A model generated the notes under the pieces. That model had not been told where the DNA came from, ran no database searches, and saw only the letters and a list, made by a program, of their open reading frames with translations. A DNA stretch of 39,602 nucleotides from an uncultured Eubacterium sp. (GTDB lineage Bacteria; Bacillota; Clostridia; Lachnospirales; Lachnospiraceae): positions 1 to 39,602 of the forward strand of contig CAOKNO010000021.1 in assembly GCA_948470065.1 (NCBI GenBank), given 5' to 3'. Of the stretch, positions 32,941 through 39,602 are shown piece after piece. How positions within the stretch are numbered: position 1 is the stretch's first letter; each line of letters starts with the position of its first letter. Made by a program: the position numbers and the translations under genes.

Positions 32941-34518
32941 CTACTCTAGTTCATGGTAAATGATCCCCATCATTTCCCAGGCGGCGTCCCGTTCCTGCTT
33001 CTGCTCAGGCGTCAGTTCTTCATATGGGCAGAGCATTGGATGCTGTCTTTCCACGTCGTCGCGGACAGAGCCATAGCTCCAGTTATAAAAAATATAAAAC
33101 CGCAGCCACCGCAGATGATCCAGCTTGCGGTATGTTTCCCTGATATCTTCCAAACGTTTTGTCTTACAATACATCTCATACGCTCTTTTTACTACGAATG
33201 CCGTTGGCTTCGTGATTGTTTCATCCTGTAGGAGGATCCTGGTTTTCATCAAAAGATGGTCTGCCGCTGCAATCTTAGACTGTTGGTGGAGGTCATCCAG
33301 TTGGTTCCAATTCAGCGTAGGGTACGAAACAGACATACGGAAAATATCATTGATTATAATCGCCGCCTTATTCAGGTCTGTACGGATGATCTGCTGCGAG
33401 GTATAGATATCCTCATTCGCCCCAAAGCAAGATACTCCTGGGGGTTTCCAGCTACTGCGCAGGTCAATGCGCCCAATTAATTTAAAATATTTCTTCAACG
33501 TCCAAAAAATATCCCAGCCTTGCTGCTCATCATCCTCACAGATAATAACACGGTCGGCAAGCTCTAAAAGGGAACGGTTCTCTGTCCAGGTTTCATTGTG
33601 AAAAATCAAAGAATCCCTTTCCTTCGATTCCTGATTCAGGGAAAACAGTTCTCCCAGACGGTAGTGTACCGCGAGAAATTCCGTAGCGTCGCCAAAAATA
33701 TGGTACGCTATTTTCTGCTCTATAGAAATAATATTGGTCAATATCGCCCGCTCTAGGATACTGCGCCCATATTTTCCAAAACCAATCAGCACGATTGTAT
33801 CCTCGCAGTTACGCAATGGCTTGGAACGCCAATATTGCCTGGCACAGCATTCATAACTGTGGAAAAAATTAATATTTTCTGAAAGCCGATCCTGCCCGTT
33901 TGTGGTTCTGGCATAAACGTCTATGGGCAAATTATGTAGATCTGTTGCCCGTCTATTAATGCCGATATCATTTTCCTTCATCAAAAAAACCTTGCACTTC
34001 GCGCCGTTCTGCTTCTTTTTCGCTACAATCTTATCCAGGGGGGCGCTTAGATAGAGGCAGGGATAATCCAGGATTTCACGCTGGTTGGCTCGTTTTTCCC
34101 CATAGATAATCAATGCTTTGGGATCTTCCTTATAAATATTGGCGGCAAGCGCGTTTGATTCTACTTCACAGTCTGCAAAATAATACCAGTTTTTGCGCCG
34201 CTGCAGGCTAAGCATAAGGAAGGGCATTCCTTCGCTGGTAATAAAAGAGGTTACGGCTCCTAGCATCGTTACCATAATACCAGCAGATAACAGCAAAAAT
34301 ACCATTCCCACCGCATGGCCTAAGGGCGTTACCGGAACCAGGTCGCCGTACCCGACCGTAGTCAAAGTCACTAAGGAATACCAAAAAGCATCTCCAAATG
34401 TCTGGATCATCGCATTTCCGTTCGCAGATTCTGAACGGTAAAGGAGCGATAGCAAACCCAGGTAAATCAATAACAGTATAATAATAAAGAGAAGGTAGAT
34501 TTTCTTTTTCCCTTTCAT
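32941..34518 (-). CDS. two-helix K+ channel with RCK-like domain and C-terminal RyR domain
   Basis: Membrane protein of 525 residues. TM1 at residues about 7-27, pore helix and filter T54-V-G-Y-G-D59, TM2 at about 68-92, so a K+-selective pore. The cytosolic part has a Rossmann-type NAD-binding motif IVLIGFGKYGRSIL near 243-256, as in RCK/TrkA-N regulators. The last 60 residues (HLRWLRFYIFYNWSYGSVRDD...HPMLCPYEELTPEQKQERD) match the bacterial form of the RyR (ryanodine receptor) domain. A ligand-gated K+ channel is likely; the ligand is unknown. RyR domains in bacteria have been linked by others to nucleotide sensing and conflict systems. The gene lies between two inverted palindromes next to a recombinase, so it may be carried on an invertible segment. 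It is single and leftward between rightward genes. Confidence 0.85.
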   Translation of the reverse strand: MKGKKKIYLLFIIILLLIYLGLLSLLYRSESANGNAMIQTFGDAFWYSLVTLTTVGYGDLVPVTPLGHAVGMVFLLLSAGIMVTMLGAVTSFITSEGMPFLMLSLQRRKNWYYFADCEVESNALAANIYKEDPKALIIYGEKRANQREILDYPCLYLSAPLDKIVAKKKQNGAKCKVFLMKENDIGINRRATDLHNLPIDVYARTTNGQDRLSENINFFHSYECCARQYWRSKPLRNCEDTIVLIGFGKYGRSILERAILTNIISIEQKIAYHIFGDATEFLAVHYRLGELFSLNQESKERDSLIFHNETWTENRSLLELADRVIICEDDEQQGWDIFWTLKKYFKLIGRIDLRSSWKPPGVSCFGANEDIYTSQQIIRTDLNKAAIIINDIFRMSVSYPTLNWNQLDDLHQQSKIAAADHLLMKTRILLQDETITKPTAFVVKRAYEMYCKTKRLEDIRETYRKLDHLRWLRFYIFYNWSYGSVRDDVERQHPMLCPYEELTPEQKQERDAAWEMMGIIYHELE

Positions 34519-34615
34519 AAGTGGATTGACCTCTTTTCCAGGCGTATTTTACGGCGTTGCCTCATTCAGAATCATGACCGATCAGGGAATCTGTCGGTGT
34601 ATGATTTGTTTGAAC

Positions 34616-34730
34616 CACTTACCTAAAATCCATGATAGCGCCAAGTCCTATATTATTCACTCGCTCAAAATCCATGATAACGTCAAGTTCTATAAACTCA
34701 CCTAATGTTTATTATAGCACCAATATGCGG
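34616..34730. repeat. three imperfect direct repeats in the K+ channel leader
   Basis: Units begin at 34616, 34658 and 34695. The first two share the 13-base core AAAATCCATGATA followed by .CG.CAAGT.CTATA at a 42-base period; the third is more diverged (CACCTAA..ATTATAGCACCAA). The first two lie in the transcribed leader of the K+ channel gene and the third overlaps its promoter. They could be protein-binding iterons or RNA elements. Confidence 0.55.
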
Positions 34731-34739
34731 GCTTTTCTA
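34711..34739 (-). promoter_or_regulatory. promoter of the K+ channel gene
   Basis: On the minus strand TAGAAA (34739-34734), 17 bases, TATAAT (34716-34711) with TGC before it (extended -10). The leader would be about 185 bases. It lies inside the putative invertible segment and moves with the gene. Confidence 0.55.
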
Positions 34740-34784
34740 GCGTATTTCCAGGTCTGTATCCACCCATTTGTTCTTGGGGTTCCC

Positions 34785-34815
34785 TTAAGGTATTATTTCC
34801 GGCAGTTTATATAAT
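34785..34815 (+). promoter_or_regulatory. weak rightward promoter candidate for csrA
   Basis: TTAAGG (34785), 17 bases, TATATAAT at 34808. The -35 is poor. It is the best rightward -10 in the gap before csrA and lies inside the segment bounded by the palindromes; nothing better stands between the right palindrome and csrA. Confidence 0.35.
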
Positions 34816-34898
34816 AAGGATCTTAAAGATCTGAGAAACAAACGGCAGAACTTTTATGGAGATTGGATGAAGTAAGCTGCTTTTTTGTGTAAAAAATT

Positions 34899-34930
34899 AA
34901 GCATGCAACATTTTCGGCAGAATGTTGCAT
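34899..34930. repeat. palindrome with CGGC centre (right candidate recombination site)
   Basis: AAGCATGCAACATTTT, then CGGC, then AGAATGTTGCAT. The arms pair over 12 bases with one G-T. On the other strand the centre reads GCCG with AAAATGTTGCATGCTT after it, the same as the right half of the palindrome at 32648-32697. So the two sites are in inverted orientation about 2.2 kb apart. It lies 54 bases upstream of csrA. Confidence 0.65.
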
Positions 34931-34983
34931 ACCAGAAGACCAGGAAGCGCATGTTTTTATGCAGGAAGCAAGGAGGCTGGGAT

Positions 34984-35292
34984 ATGTTAAAACTCACAGT
35001 AAAAGCAGGGGAATATGTGTTAATTGGGGATCAGGTAAAGGTGGTCTACACAGGCGGCAGCGGCGAAAACGCCCATATCCTGGTAGACGCTCCCAAATCT
35101 ATGAATATCGTAAGGAGCGGCGTCCTGGAAAAATATGGGATGGCGGCGGATCCAGGGAATGAAGTCGTACATCATAAAGATCCGGGGATCTCACTGGAAG
35201 CAAAGCAGAAAATCAACGCTATTCTGAGGAGCGAGAAAAAGCGGATACGGGAAGAGCGTGCAGCTAAGGAGCCGCAAAGGAAATACGGTTAA
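34984..35292 (+). CDS. csrA: CsrA-like translational regulator with a C-terminal extension
   Basis: RNA-binding regulator of 102 residues; ATG 34984 after AAGGAGG. The first 52 residues fit CsrA: MLKLTVKAGEYVLIGDQVKVVY...ILVDAPKSMNIVRSGVLEKY (compare MLILTRKxGE..IGD..V and VxAPKxVxVHREE). L4 and the Arg equivalent to R44 are kept, but the first RNA-contact Arg pair is V6-K7. About 45 extra charged residues at the C-terminus (ISLEAKQKINAILRSEKK...) are not in normal CsrA. It stands just upstream of flagellin, whose leader has CsrA-type sites; in B. subtilis CsrA represses hag and is held by FliW. No fliW is in the window. An intrinsic terminator separates it from flagellin. Confidence 0.82.
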   Translation: MLKLTVKAGEYVLIGDQVKVVYTGGSGENAHILVDAPKSMNIVRSGVLEKYGMAADPGNEVVHHKDPGISLEAKQKINAILRSEKKRIREERAAKEPQRKYG

Positions 35293-35305
35293 TCCATTCG
35301 GTATA

Positions 35306-35337
35306 AAGCCCGGGCTAACCTAGGGGCCTGGGTTTTT
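35306..35337 (+). terminator. intrinsic terminator after csrA
   Basis: AAGCCCGGGC (35306) pairs with GGCCTGGGTT (35325-35334) with two G-T pairs, followed by TTTTT. It isolates csrA from flagellin transcription. Confidence 0.8.
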
Positions 35338-35340
35338 ATA

Positions 35341-35368
35341 TAAATTTATAGGTAATCCGTGCCAAACG
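35341..35368 (+). promoter_or_regulatory. possible sigma-28 (SigD) promoter of flagellin
   Basis: TAAA at 35341, 16 bases, GCCAAACG at 35361. The sigma-28 consensus is TAAA-N15-GCCGATAA, so spacing and -10 are close but not exact. Position right after the terminator and before the leader hairpin is as expected for flagellin. Confidence 0.35.
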
Positions 35369-35383
35369 GCACACAAGCCATAA

Positions 35384-35421
35384 CGCAAAAGGATTTGCGG
35401 AAATTTTAAATAACAAGGAGG
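35384..35421 (+). promoter_or_regulatory. CsrA-binding leader of the flagellin mRNA
   Basis: CGCAAA (35384-35389) and TTTGCG (35394-35399) form a perfect 6-bp stem with the loop AGGA, the classic CsrA target (GGA in an apical loop). A second GGA lies in the Shine-Dalgarno AAGGAGG (35415-35421). Two GGA sites about 27 bases apart, one at the ribosome-binding site, are what a CsrA dimer bridges when repressing translation. Confidence 0.65.
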
Positions 35422-35429
35422 AAATAATT

Positions 35430-36656
35430 ATGGCAATGGTAGTACAGCACAACCTTACAGCAATGAACTCCAACAGGCAGTTGGGCGTTATCACAAGCAC
35501 ACAATCGAAATCAGCAGAAAAGTTATCTTCTGGTTATAAGATCAACCGTGCAGCAGATGATGCGGCAGGGTTAAAGATTTCTGAAAAAATGAGAAGCCAG
35601 ATCCGCGGTTTGAATAAGGCATCTTCGAATGCACAAGATGGTATTTCCCTGATCCAGACGGCTGAAGGCGCTTTGAATGAAGCACATAGCATCTTACAGC
35701 GTATGAATGAACTGGCAGTGCAGGGCGCAAACGATCCGAACCAGGATATTGACCGTGAAGCGATCAACGAAGAATTAGCGCAGTTAACAGAGGAACTGGA
35801 TAGGATCTCTGAAACAACACAGTTCAATAAACAGAACCTTCTGGATGGATCATTTAGTGATAAAAACCTTCATGTTGGCGCTAATTATGGGCAGAAGATC
35901 AGTATCAGCATTGATAATATGGACTCTAAATCATTGGGTCTGCGCAGCATCAAAGGAAATGAGCAAGGTAAGGCTCAGACAGGTTTAACTCCTACGAACC
36001 TGTTATACCATGGGATGGAATATAAGTATAACACAGGAAAGAATATGAGTTGGAACCAGAAGGCTGCGATTTCTGAGTTTAAGGTAATTATTTCAGCAAA
36101 TGTAAATGATAAACAGTATGCTACATCTATGACAGCTACTGGTAGTATTGTTTATAAAGCTGGAAGTAAAGCAGGCACATATAAGCTTGTCGGAACGTTA
36201 GCTTCTGCAAAATTGTTGGATGTTTCTGCAGCGAAGAAGAATATGTCTGCAGCAATGATGAACGCTGGTTCATATAAGGCTTATTTGAATACGGTTACAA
36301 CTACAGCTGATGGTCCGACAGTTAATGTGGTGGGTTCCGCATTTGCTCTGAGCAAACCGCAGGTAGATTCTTATCAGAAAGCGAATGCAACGATTTCCGC
36401 TGTACAGGATGCTATCAATAGGGTATCTTCCCAGCGTTCCGCACTTGGTGCAATTCAGAACAGGTTAGAACATACCGTTGCTAACCTGGATAACGTGGCT
36501 GAAAATACACAGGCTGCAGAATCCCGTATCCGTGATACAGATATGGCTTCTGAAATGGTTGAGTACAGCAAGAACCAGATTCTTGCTCAAGCAGGTCAGT
36601 CAATGTTGGCACAGGCAAATCAGGCTACACAAGGTGTATTGTCCTTACTCCAGTAA
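35430..36656 (+). CDS. flagellin
   Basis: Flagellar filament protein of 408 residues. N-terminal D0/D1 domain: MAMVVQHNLTAMNSNRQLG...KLSSGYKINRAADDAAGLKISEKMRSQIRGL...EGALNEAHSILQRMNELAVQGAND...TQFNKQNLLDGSF. C-terminal D1/D0: ISAVQDAINRVSSQRSALGAIQNRLEHTVANL...ESRIRDTDMASEMVEYSKNQILAQAGQSMLAQANQ. The middle (residues about 175-315) is variable, rich in Lys, Ser, Thr and Ala, and would be the surface-exposed, possibly glycosylated part. AAGGAGG precedes ATG. It has its own transcription unit between two terminators and its leader carries CsrA sites. The Maf-type gene downstream probably modifies it. Confidence 0.97.
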   Translation: MAMVVQHNLTAMNSNRQLGVITSTQSKSAEKLSSGYKINRAADDAAGLKISEKMRSQIRGLNKASSNAQDGISLIQTAEGALNEAHSILQRMNELAVQGANDPNQDIDREAINEELAQLTEELDRISETTQFNKQNLLDGSFSDKNLHVGANYGQKISISIDNMDSKSLGLRSIKGNEQGKAQTGLTPTNLLYHGMEYKYNTGKNMSWNQKAAISEFKVIISANVNDKQYATSMTATGSIVYKAGSKAGTYKLVGTLASAKLLDVSAAKKNMSAAMMNAGSYKAYLNTVTTTADGPTVNVVGSAFALSKPQVDSYQKANATISAVQDAINRVSSQRSALGAIQNRLEHTVANLDNVAENTQAAESRIRDTDMASEMVEYSKNQILAQAGQSMLAQANQATQGVLSLLQ

Positions 36657-36691
36657 TGATAATGCAGGCAGCATAGAACGTTATATAGTGA

Positions 36692-36724
36692 AAATGGGCT
36701 GGTTATATGCCAGCCCATTTCTTG
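36692..36724 (+). terminator. terminator of flagellin
   Basis: AAATGGGCTGG (36692) pairs with CCAGCCCATTT (36710) around a 7-base loop; only a short T-rich tail follows, so some read-through into the next genes may happen. Confidence 0.7.
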
Positions 36725-36760
36725 TAGTAATAAAGGATGTTACAAAGAGGAGTGTTATCC

Positions 36761-37093
36761 ATGGAAAAAGAAATACAAATATTATATGGGAATTTACATG
36801 CTGTTTCTGTGGAATACCTCACAGGGATTAACAGAAACAATATTAAGATAATCCGGGAATTAATGCCTGAAATCCAGAAGTTTGCCTCATATTTTTTGGA
36901 TGACAGCCAGTTTGCGGCAGATCCGGAAGTATTCTGGGAACTATCAGAGGATTTTGTACAAATATTGAAGGATATTGTAGAAGCATTGGAACAGGAAGAT
37001 CATGTATTGCTCCACGATTCCATAGCTTATGGATTACTAGACTATCTGAAATTATTTATGGAGCAGGAGGAGCAGGCGGATGACGATGTATGA
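36761..37093 (+). CDS. small helical protein between flagellin and Maf genes
   Basis: Protein of 110 residues; ATG 36761 after AAGAGGAG. It is acidic and all-helical by composition (MEKEIQILYGNLHAVSVEYL...FLDDSQFAADPEVFWELSEDFVQILKDIVEALEQEDHVLL), with no membrane helix and no motif I know. Its last 14 bases overlap the Maf gene, so the two are translationally coupled. A partner or chaperone of the Maf enzyme or of flagellin is a reasonable guess but is not shown by the sequence. Confidence 0.75.
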   Translation: MEKEIQILYGNLHAVSVEYLTGINRNNIKIIRELMPEIQKFASYFLDDSQFAADPEVFWELSEDFVQILKDIVEALEQEDHVLLHDSIAYGLLDYLKLFMEQEEQADDDV

Positions 37094-38957
37094 GAAAAAT
37101 CTAAGAGCGTTAAGTAAACAGTATCCTGGCATGGACAGCCTGATCCAGGATGCGAGGGAACGAGTGGAGGAAGAGATAGAACTTATCGAAGAAAAATCTT
37201 TTGGAGGAGAGAACATTTTAAAGATATGTAGAAATGGACATACCTGTTATCTTAATGGGAAGAGAAATACAAAGGAGCCTGCACAGATGTGGGTAGAAAG
37301 CCAGAAGACATTGTTTCCGAACGCTCCAGTATTTATGATGGGAATTGGGAACTGGACATATTTGGAAGAATTGGTGGAAAAAACAAAAAATAGAATTGTG
37401 GTTTTTGTTTTTGAGCCATCCTTAAAAATATTCCTATATTTTCTAGAGCATGTGGATATCACAGGCTGGATGGAAAAACATCTGATCGTATTTTGGGTAA
37501 AGGGTGTGCCGGAAATGGATTCCAATCATATGAGGCATCTTTTGCGAAGCCTGTTGAATTATGAAACGTTAAATTTGAGCAGGCGTCTGATTGTGCCGAA
37601 TTATGATGTTCTATTTCTGGAAGAAACGTTAGAGTTTGTACGCCAATGCCGCAACATAGCGAATGAGGAGTTAGTACAGCGAAATACAAAAATGCGTTTT
37701 TCTGCTGTCCTTGCTAAAAATCTGTTGTTTAATATCCAATATCTCTTGGATGGCTATTCAACGCTTCAATTGTCCAATATGGTTCCAGAAAAGATTCCGG
37801 CGATTTTAGTAGCTGCCGGTCCTTCCTTGAATAAAAATATACAGGAGTTAAAACGTGCGAAAGGGAAAGCATTTATTATTGCTGTAGATACAGCCATAAA
37901 ACCTTTGTTAAAAGCCGGGATCGTACCAGATATGTTTGCTATTGTAGATGGAAAAAAGCCGTTGGAATTAGTTGCAACAAAGGGAGCAGATCAGATTCCA
38001 CTGGTGCCAACGATAGTATCTGCAAGTGAAGTGTTGTCCTACCATAAAGGAATGAAATTTTTTTATACAGAAGGTTTTAGCTTAGTGGATAAGATATTGT
38101 TCCAATATATGCCGATAGAAAGCGTTGTGCCTTCTGGTGGTTCGGTTGCTACTAGCGCATTTGGTTTTTTATACCGGATAGGAGTAAAAACGATTATCCT
38201 AGTGGGGCAGGATCTCGCATTAACGAATAATCGTTCCCATGCGGATGGTACATTTCAGGAGAAAATGGAAGAACTGGATACCAGCCATTGTATCATGGTG
38301 GAAGGGAACTGCGAAGAGAAGGTGCCTACACGGGAGGATTTTAAAACATATTTGGAGTGGTATGAAAAATATATCGAGGGCTGTAAGAAAGAAACCCCTA
38401 ATTTTACTGTGATTAATGCTACAGAAGGTGGAGCCAGGATTAAGCATACAGAAGTTATGACTTTAAACGAGGCTATTGATAGGGAATGCACAGAAGAAAA
38501 GGATTTCCAGGCATTTTTTGCTGGGTTAAAACCAATGTTCCATACGGAAGAAAGTAGGAAATGGGTAGAGGATTATCTGGATTCTATACCTGAAAAATGT
38601 AGCATACTACAATCAGACGCTGGGAAAACTTTAAAACTCTACCAGAAGCTGGATAAAATCTGCAGCCGCAGGAATATTGATAAAAAAGAATATTTAAATC
38701 TTTTGAAAAAACTGGAAAAGAAGATTCAAACGATAGAATCCCAAGAAGTCTACGATCTGGTGCAAGAGGTAATGAGCGAGGCGCACTATATTTTAAAAAA
38801 CGAGCAGTTTATGGAGTATAGCAGCCTGCAAGAAGAAGGAAAAGAAGTTGCCCGAAAAGGAATCTTGTATATGGAATTGGTGGCAGAATGCGCAGGTATT
38901 TTCAGGGAATATCTAGAGGACTTAAGGAAGGATACAGAGGAGGGTGTGGAAAAGTGA
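37080..38957 (+). CDS. motility-associated factor (Maf/DUF115) flagellin-modifying protein
   Basis: Protein of 625 residues. The central domain begins PAILVAAGPSLNKNIQELKRA (G247-P-S-L250), continues AFIIAVDTAIKPLLKAGIVPDMFAIVDGKKPLEL, then YTEGFSLVDKILFQ, PSGGSVATSAFGFLYRIGVKTIILVGQDLALTNNRSHADG: the MptE-like/DUF115 signature. N- and C-terminal helical regions flank it. Maf proteins transfer nonulosonic acid sugars to flagellin in several motile bacteria, so this one is likely to glycosylate the flagellin encoded just upstream. Start ATG 37080 with GGAGGAGCAGG before it. It is coupled to the deacetylase-like gene (GTGA overlap). Confidence 0.87.
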   Translation: MTMYEKNLRALSKQYPGMDSLIQDARERVEEEIELIEEKSFGGENILKICRNGHTCYLNGKRNTKEPAQMWVESQKTLFPNAPVFMMGIGNWTYLEELVEKTKNRIVVFVFEPSLKIFLYFLEHVDITGWMEKHLIVFWVKGVPEMDSNHMRHLLRSLLNYETLNLSRRLIVPNYDVLFLEETLEFVRQCRNIANEELVQRNTKMRFSAVLAKNLLFNIQYLLDGYSTLQLSNMVPEKIPAILVAAGPSLNKNIQELKRAKGKAFIIAVDTAIKPLLKAGIVPDMFAIVDGKKPLELVATKGADQIPLVPTIVSASEVLSYHKGMKFFYTEGFSLVDKILFQYMPIESVVPSGGSVATSAFGFLYRIGVKTIILVGQDLALTNNRSHADGTFQEKMEELDTSHCIMVEGNCEEKVPTREDFKTYLEWYEKYIEGCKKETPNFTVINATEGGARIKHTEVMTLNEAIDRECTEEKDFQAFFAGLKPMFHTEESRKWVEDYLDSIPEKCSILQSDAGKTLKLYQKLDKICSRRNIDKKEYLNLLKKLEKKIQTIESQEVYDLVQEVMSEAHYILKNEQFMEYSSLQEEGKEVARKGILYMELVAECAGIFREYLEDLRKDTEEGVEK

Positions 38958-39538
38958 ACCATTTATATATTGCAATGTACCATTACATAAGGGATTTGGC
39001 ATACAGCAGGTATCCTAGGATAAAGGCATTAGATTTGCGTCTATTTCAGCGGCAGCTTGACTTTTTTGAACAGAATTTTCAACCCGTTACAATGGAGATG
39101 GTCATTGAGGCAGTATATGGCGGTGGAAAGCTGCCGGAGCGTGCGCTGCTTTTAACTTTTGACGACGGCTATATGGATCATTATACAACCGCGCTGCCTT
39201 TGCTTCAGAAATACAAAATGCAGGGAGCGTTTTTTGTTTCTGGAAAGACGGTGGCAGAGAATGTGTTACTGGATGTAAACAAAATTCATTTTATATTGGC
39301 AAGTGGAGACATTGATTCTATTTTGGAAGATTCTCTAAAAATGATGAATGTATATCGGGGAGCAGAATTTGATTTCCCAGAAAATAAAGTATGATTTGAG
39401 CAGTTTGGGGTGGCGTCCCGTTTTGATGACAGGGAAACTATATTTGTAAAGAGAATGCTTCAGACCGTATTGCTGGAACAGTTGAGGAATCAGATATCCA
39501 GTGAACTGTTTGAAGGATTGCCTTATCAATCGCTTTGA
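38954..39538 (+). pseudogene. polysaccharide deacetylase family gene, broken by two frameshifts
   Basis: Start GTG 38954 overlaps the Maf stop (GTGA). Residues 1-147 read VNHLYIAMYHYIRDL...LLLTFDDGYMDHY (NodB motif TFDDGY at 68-73) up to FDFPENKV and a stop at 39394. If one A is removed from the AAA run near 39386-39388 the frame continues ENKYDLSSLG, and if one G is added to GGGG at 39407-39410 it goes on VASRFDDRETIFVKRMLQTVL...SSELFEG to a stop at 39538. That is the usual sequence of this family, so the gene is a pseudogene. The later zinc-binding HxxxH part is missing; after 39514 a different frame is open to the window end (ALSIALSPLPKELIQL...), possibly the remains of a following gene. 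Confidence 0.78.
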
Positions 39539-39602
39539 GTCCCCTTCCAAAGGAACTGATACAGTTAAAGGAAGAAGCGATTGAGATAGTAAGCGGCTCA
39601 TA

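Larger units (their letters stand above)
34519..34983. other. 465-base regulatory gap between K+ channel and csrA
   Basis: No gene. Left to right it holds the K+ channel leader with three repeated units (34616-34730), the leftward K+ channel promoter (34711-34739), a weak rightward promoter (34785-34815), a short GATCTT..AGATC palindrome near 34820-34835, the right candidate recombination site (34899-34930) and the csrA ribosome-binding site. Confidence 0.6.

Overview
The window looks like a chromosome segment of a motile gut-type Clostridia, most probably Lachnospiraceae. The housekeeping proteins (S9, L13, Nth, TrmL, EcfA1/A2/T), the strong AGGAGG ribosome-binding sites, the MMPL/YhgE pair, the VanW protein and the flagellin/CsrA/Maf block all fit that family. 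I cannot name the species from sequence alone. No rRNA, tRNA, CRISPR array or intact insertion sequence was recognised.

Layout. (1) 1-7.3 kb is an AT-rich restriction-modification island. It holds a D12-class adenine methylase facing away from a frameshifted PD-(D/E)xK endonuclease, then a leftward operon of a small HTH protein, an Eco57I-like type IIG enzyme broken by a one-base change in a poly-A tract, and its partner methylase. (2) 7.3-8.5 kb is rplM-rpsI with its own promoter, long leader and terminator. (3) 8.5-15.8 kb holds an HD-GYP phosphodiesterase, a TetR regulator, an MMPL exporter, a large secreted YhgE/Pip-like protein and a degenerate MntP/YtaF-like membrane protein. (4) 15.8-20 kb is accessory: a gene-poor stretch, a secreted subtilase fused to a C-terminal HxxxDxxxH domain, a zinc-type ArsR repressor with a 20-bp palindromic operator, and a RelB-like/PIN toxin-antitoxin pair. 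(5) 20-32 kb is mostly core: a B12-binding radical SAM protein, endonuclease III, a DnaQ-like exonuclease, a membrane-anchored helical protein, a 34-residue membrane peptide, a VanW protein with an 11-residue repeat tail, and an operon AIR synthase-like / Lrp / aminotransferase / trmL / ecfA1 / ecfA2 / ecfT. (6) 32-39.6 kb is the most interesting part: a catalytic-domain-only tyrosine recombinase, a 2.2-kb segment bounded by two related palindromes in inverted orientation, a K+ channel-RyR gene inside that segment, then csrA, flagellin, a small helical protein, a Maf (flagellin-modifying) protein and a broken polysaccharide deacetylase.

How the genes may work together. The flagellin mRNA leader has a 6-bp hairpin with an AGGA loop, a second GGA at the Shine-Dalgarno, and a csrA-like gene directly upstream, so translational repression of flagellin by CsrA is well supported. 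The csrA gene has no clear promoter between its start and the right-hand palindrome; the best candidate lies inside the putatively invertible segment. If the neighbouring recombinase flips the segment, csrA would exchange that promoter for read-through from the K+ channel gene, giving a heritable switch of flagellin translation. This is a hypothesis from sequence layout and has not been tested.
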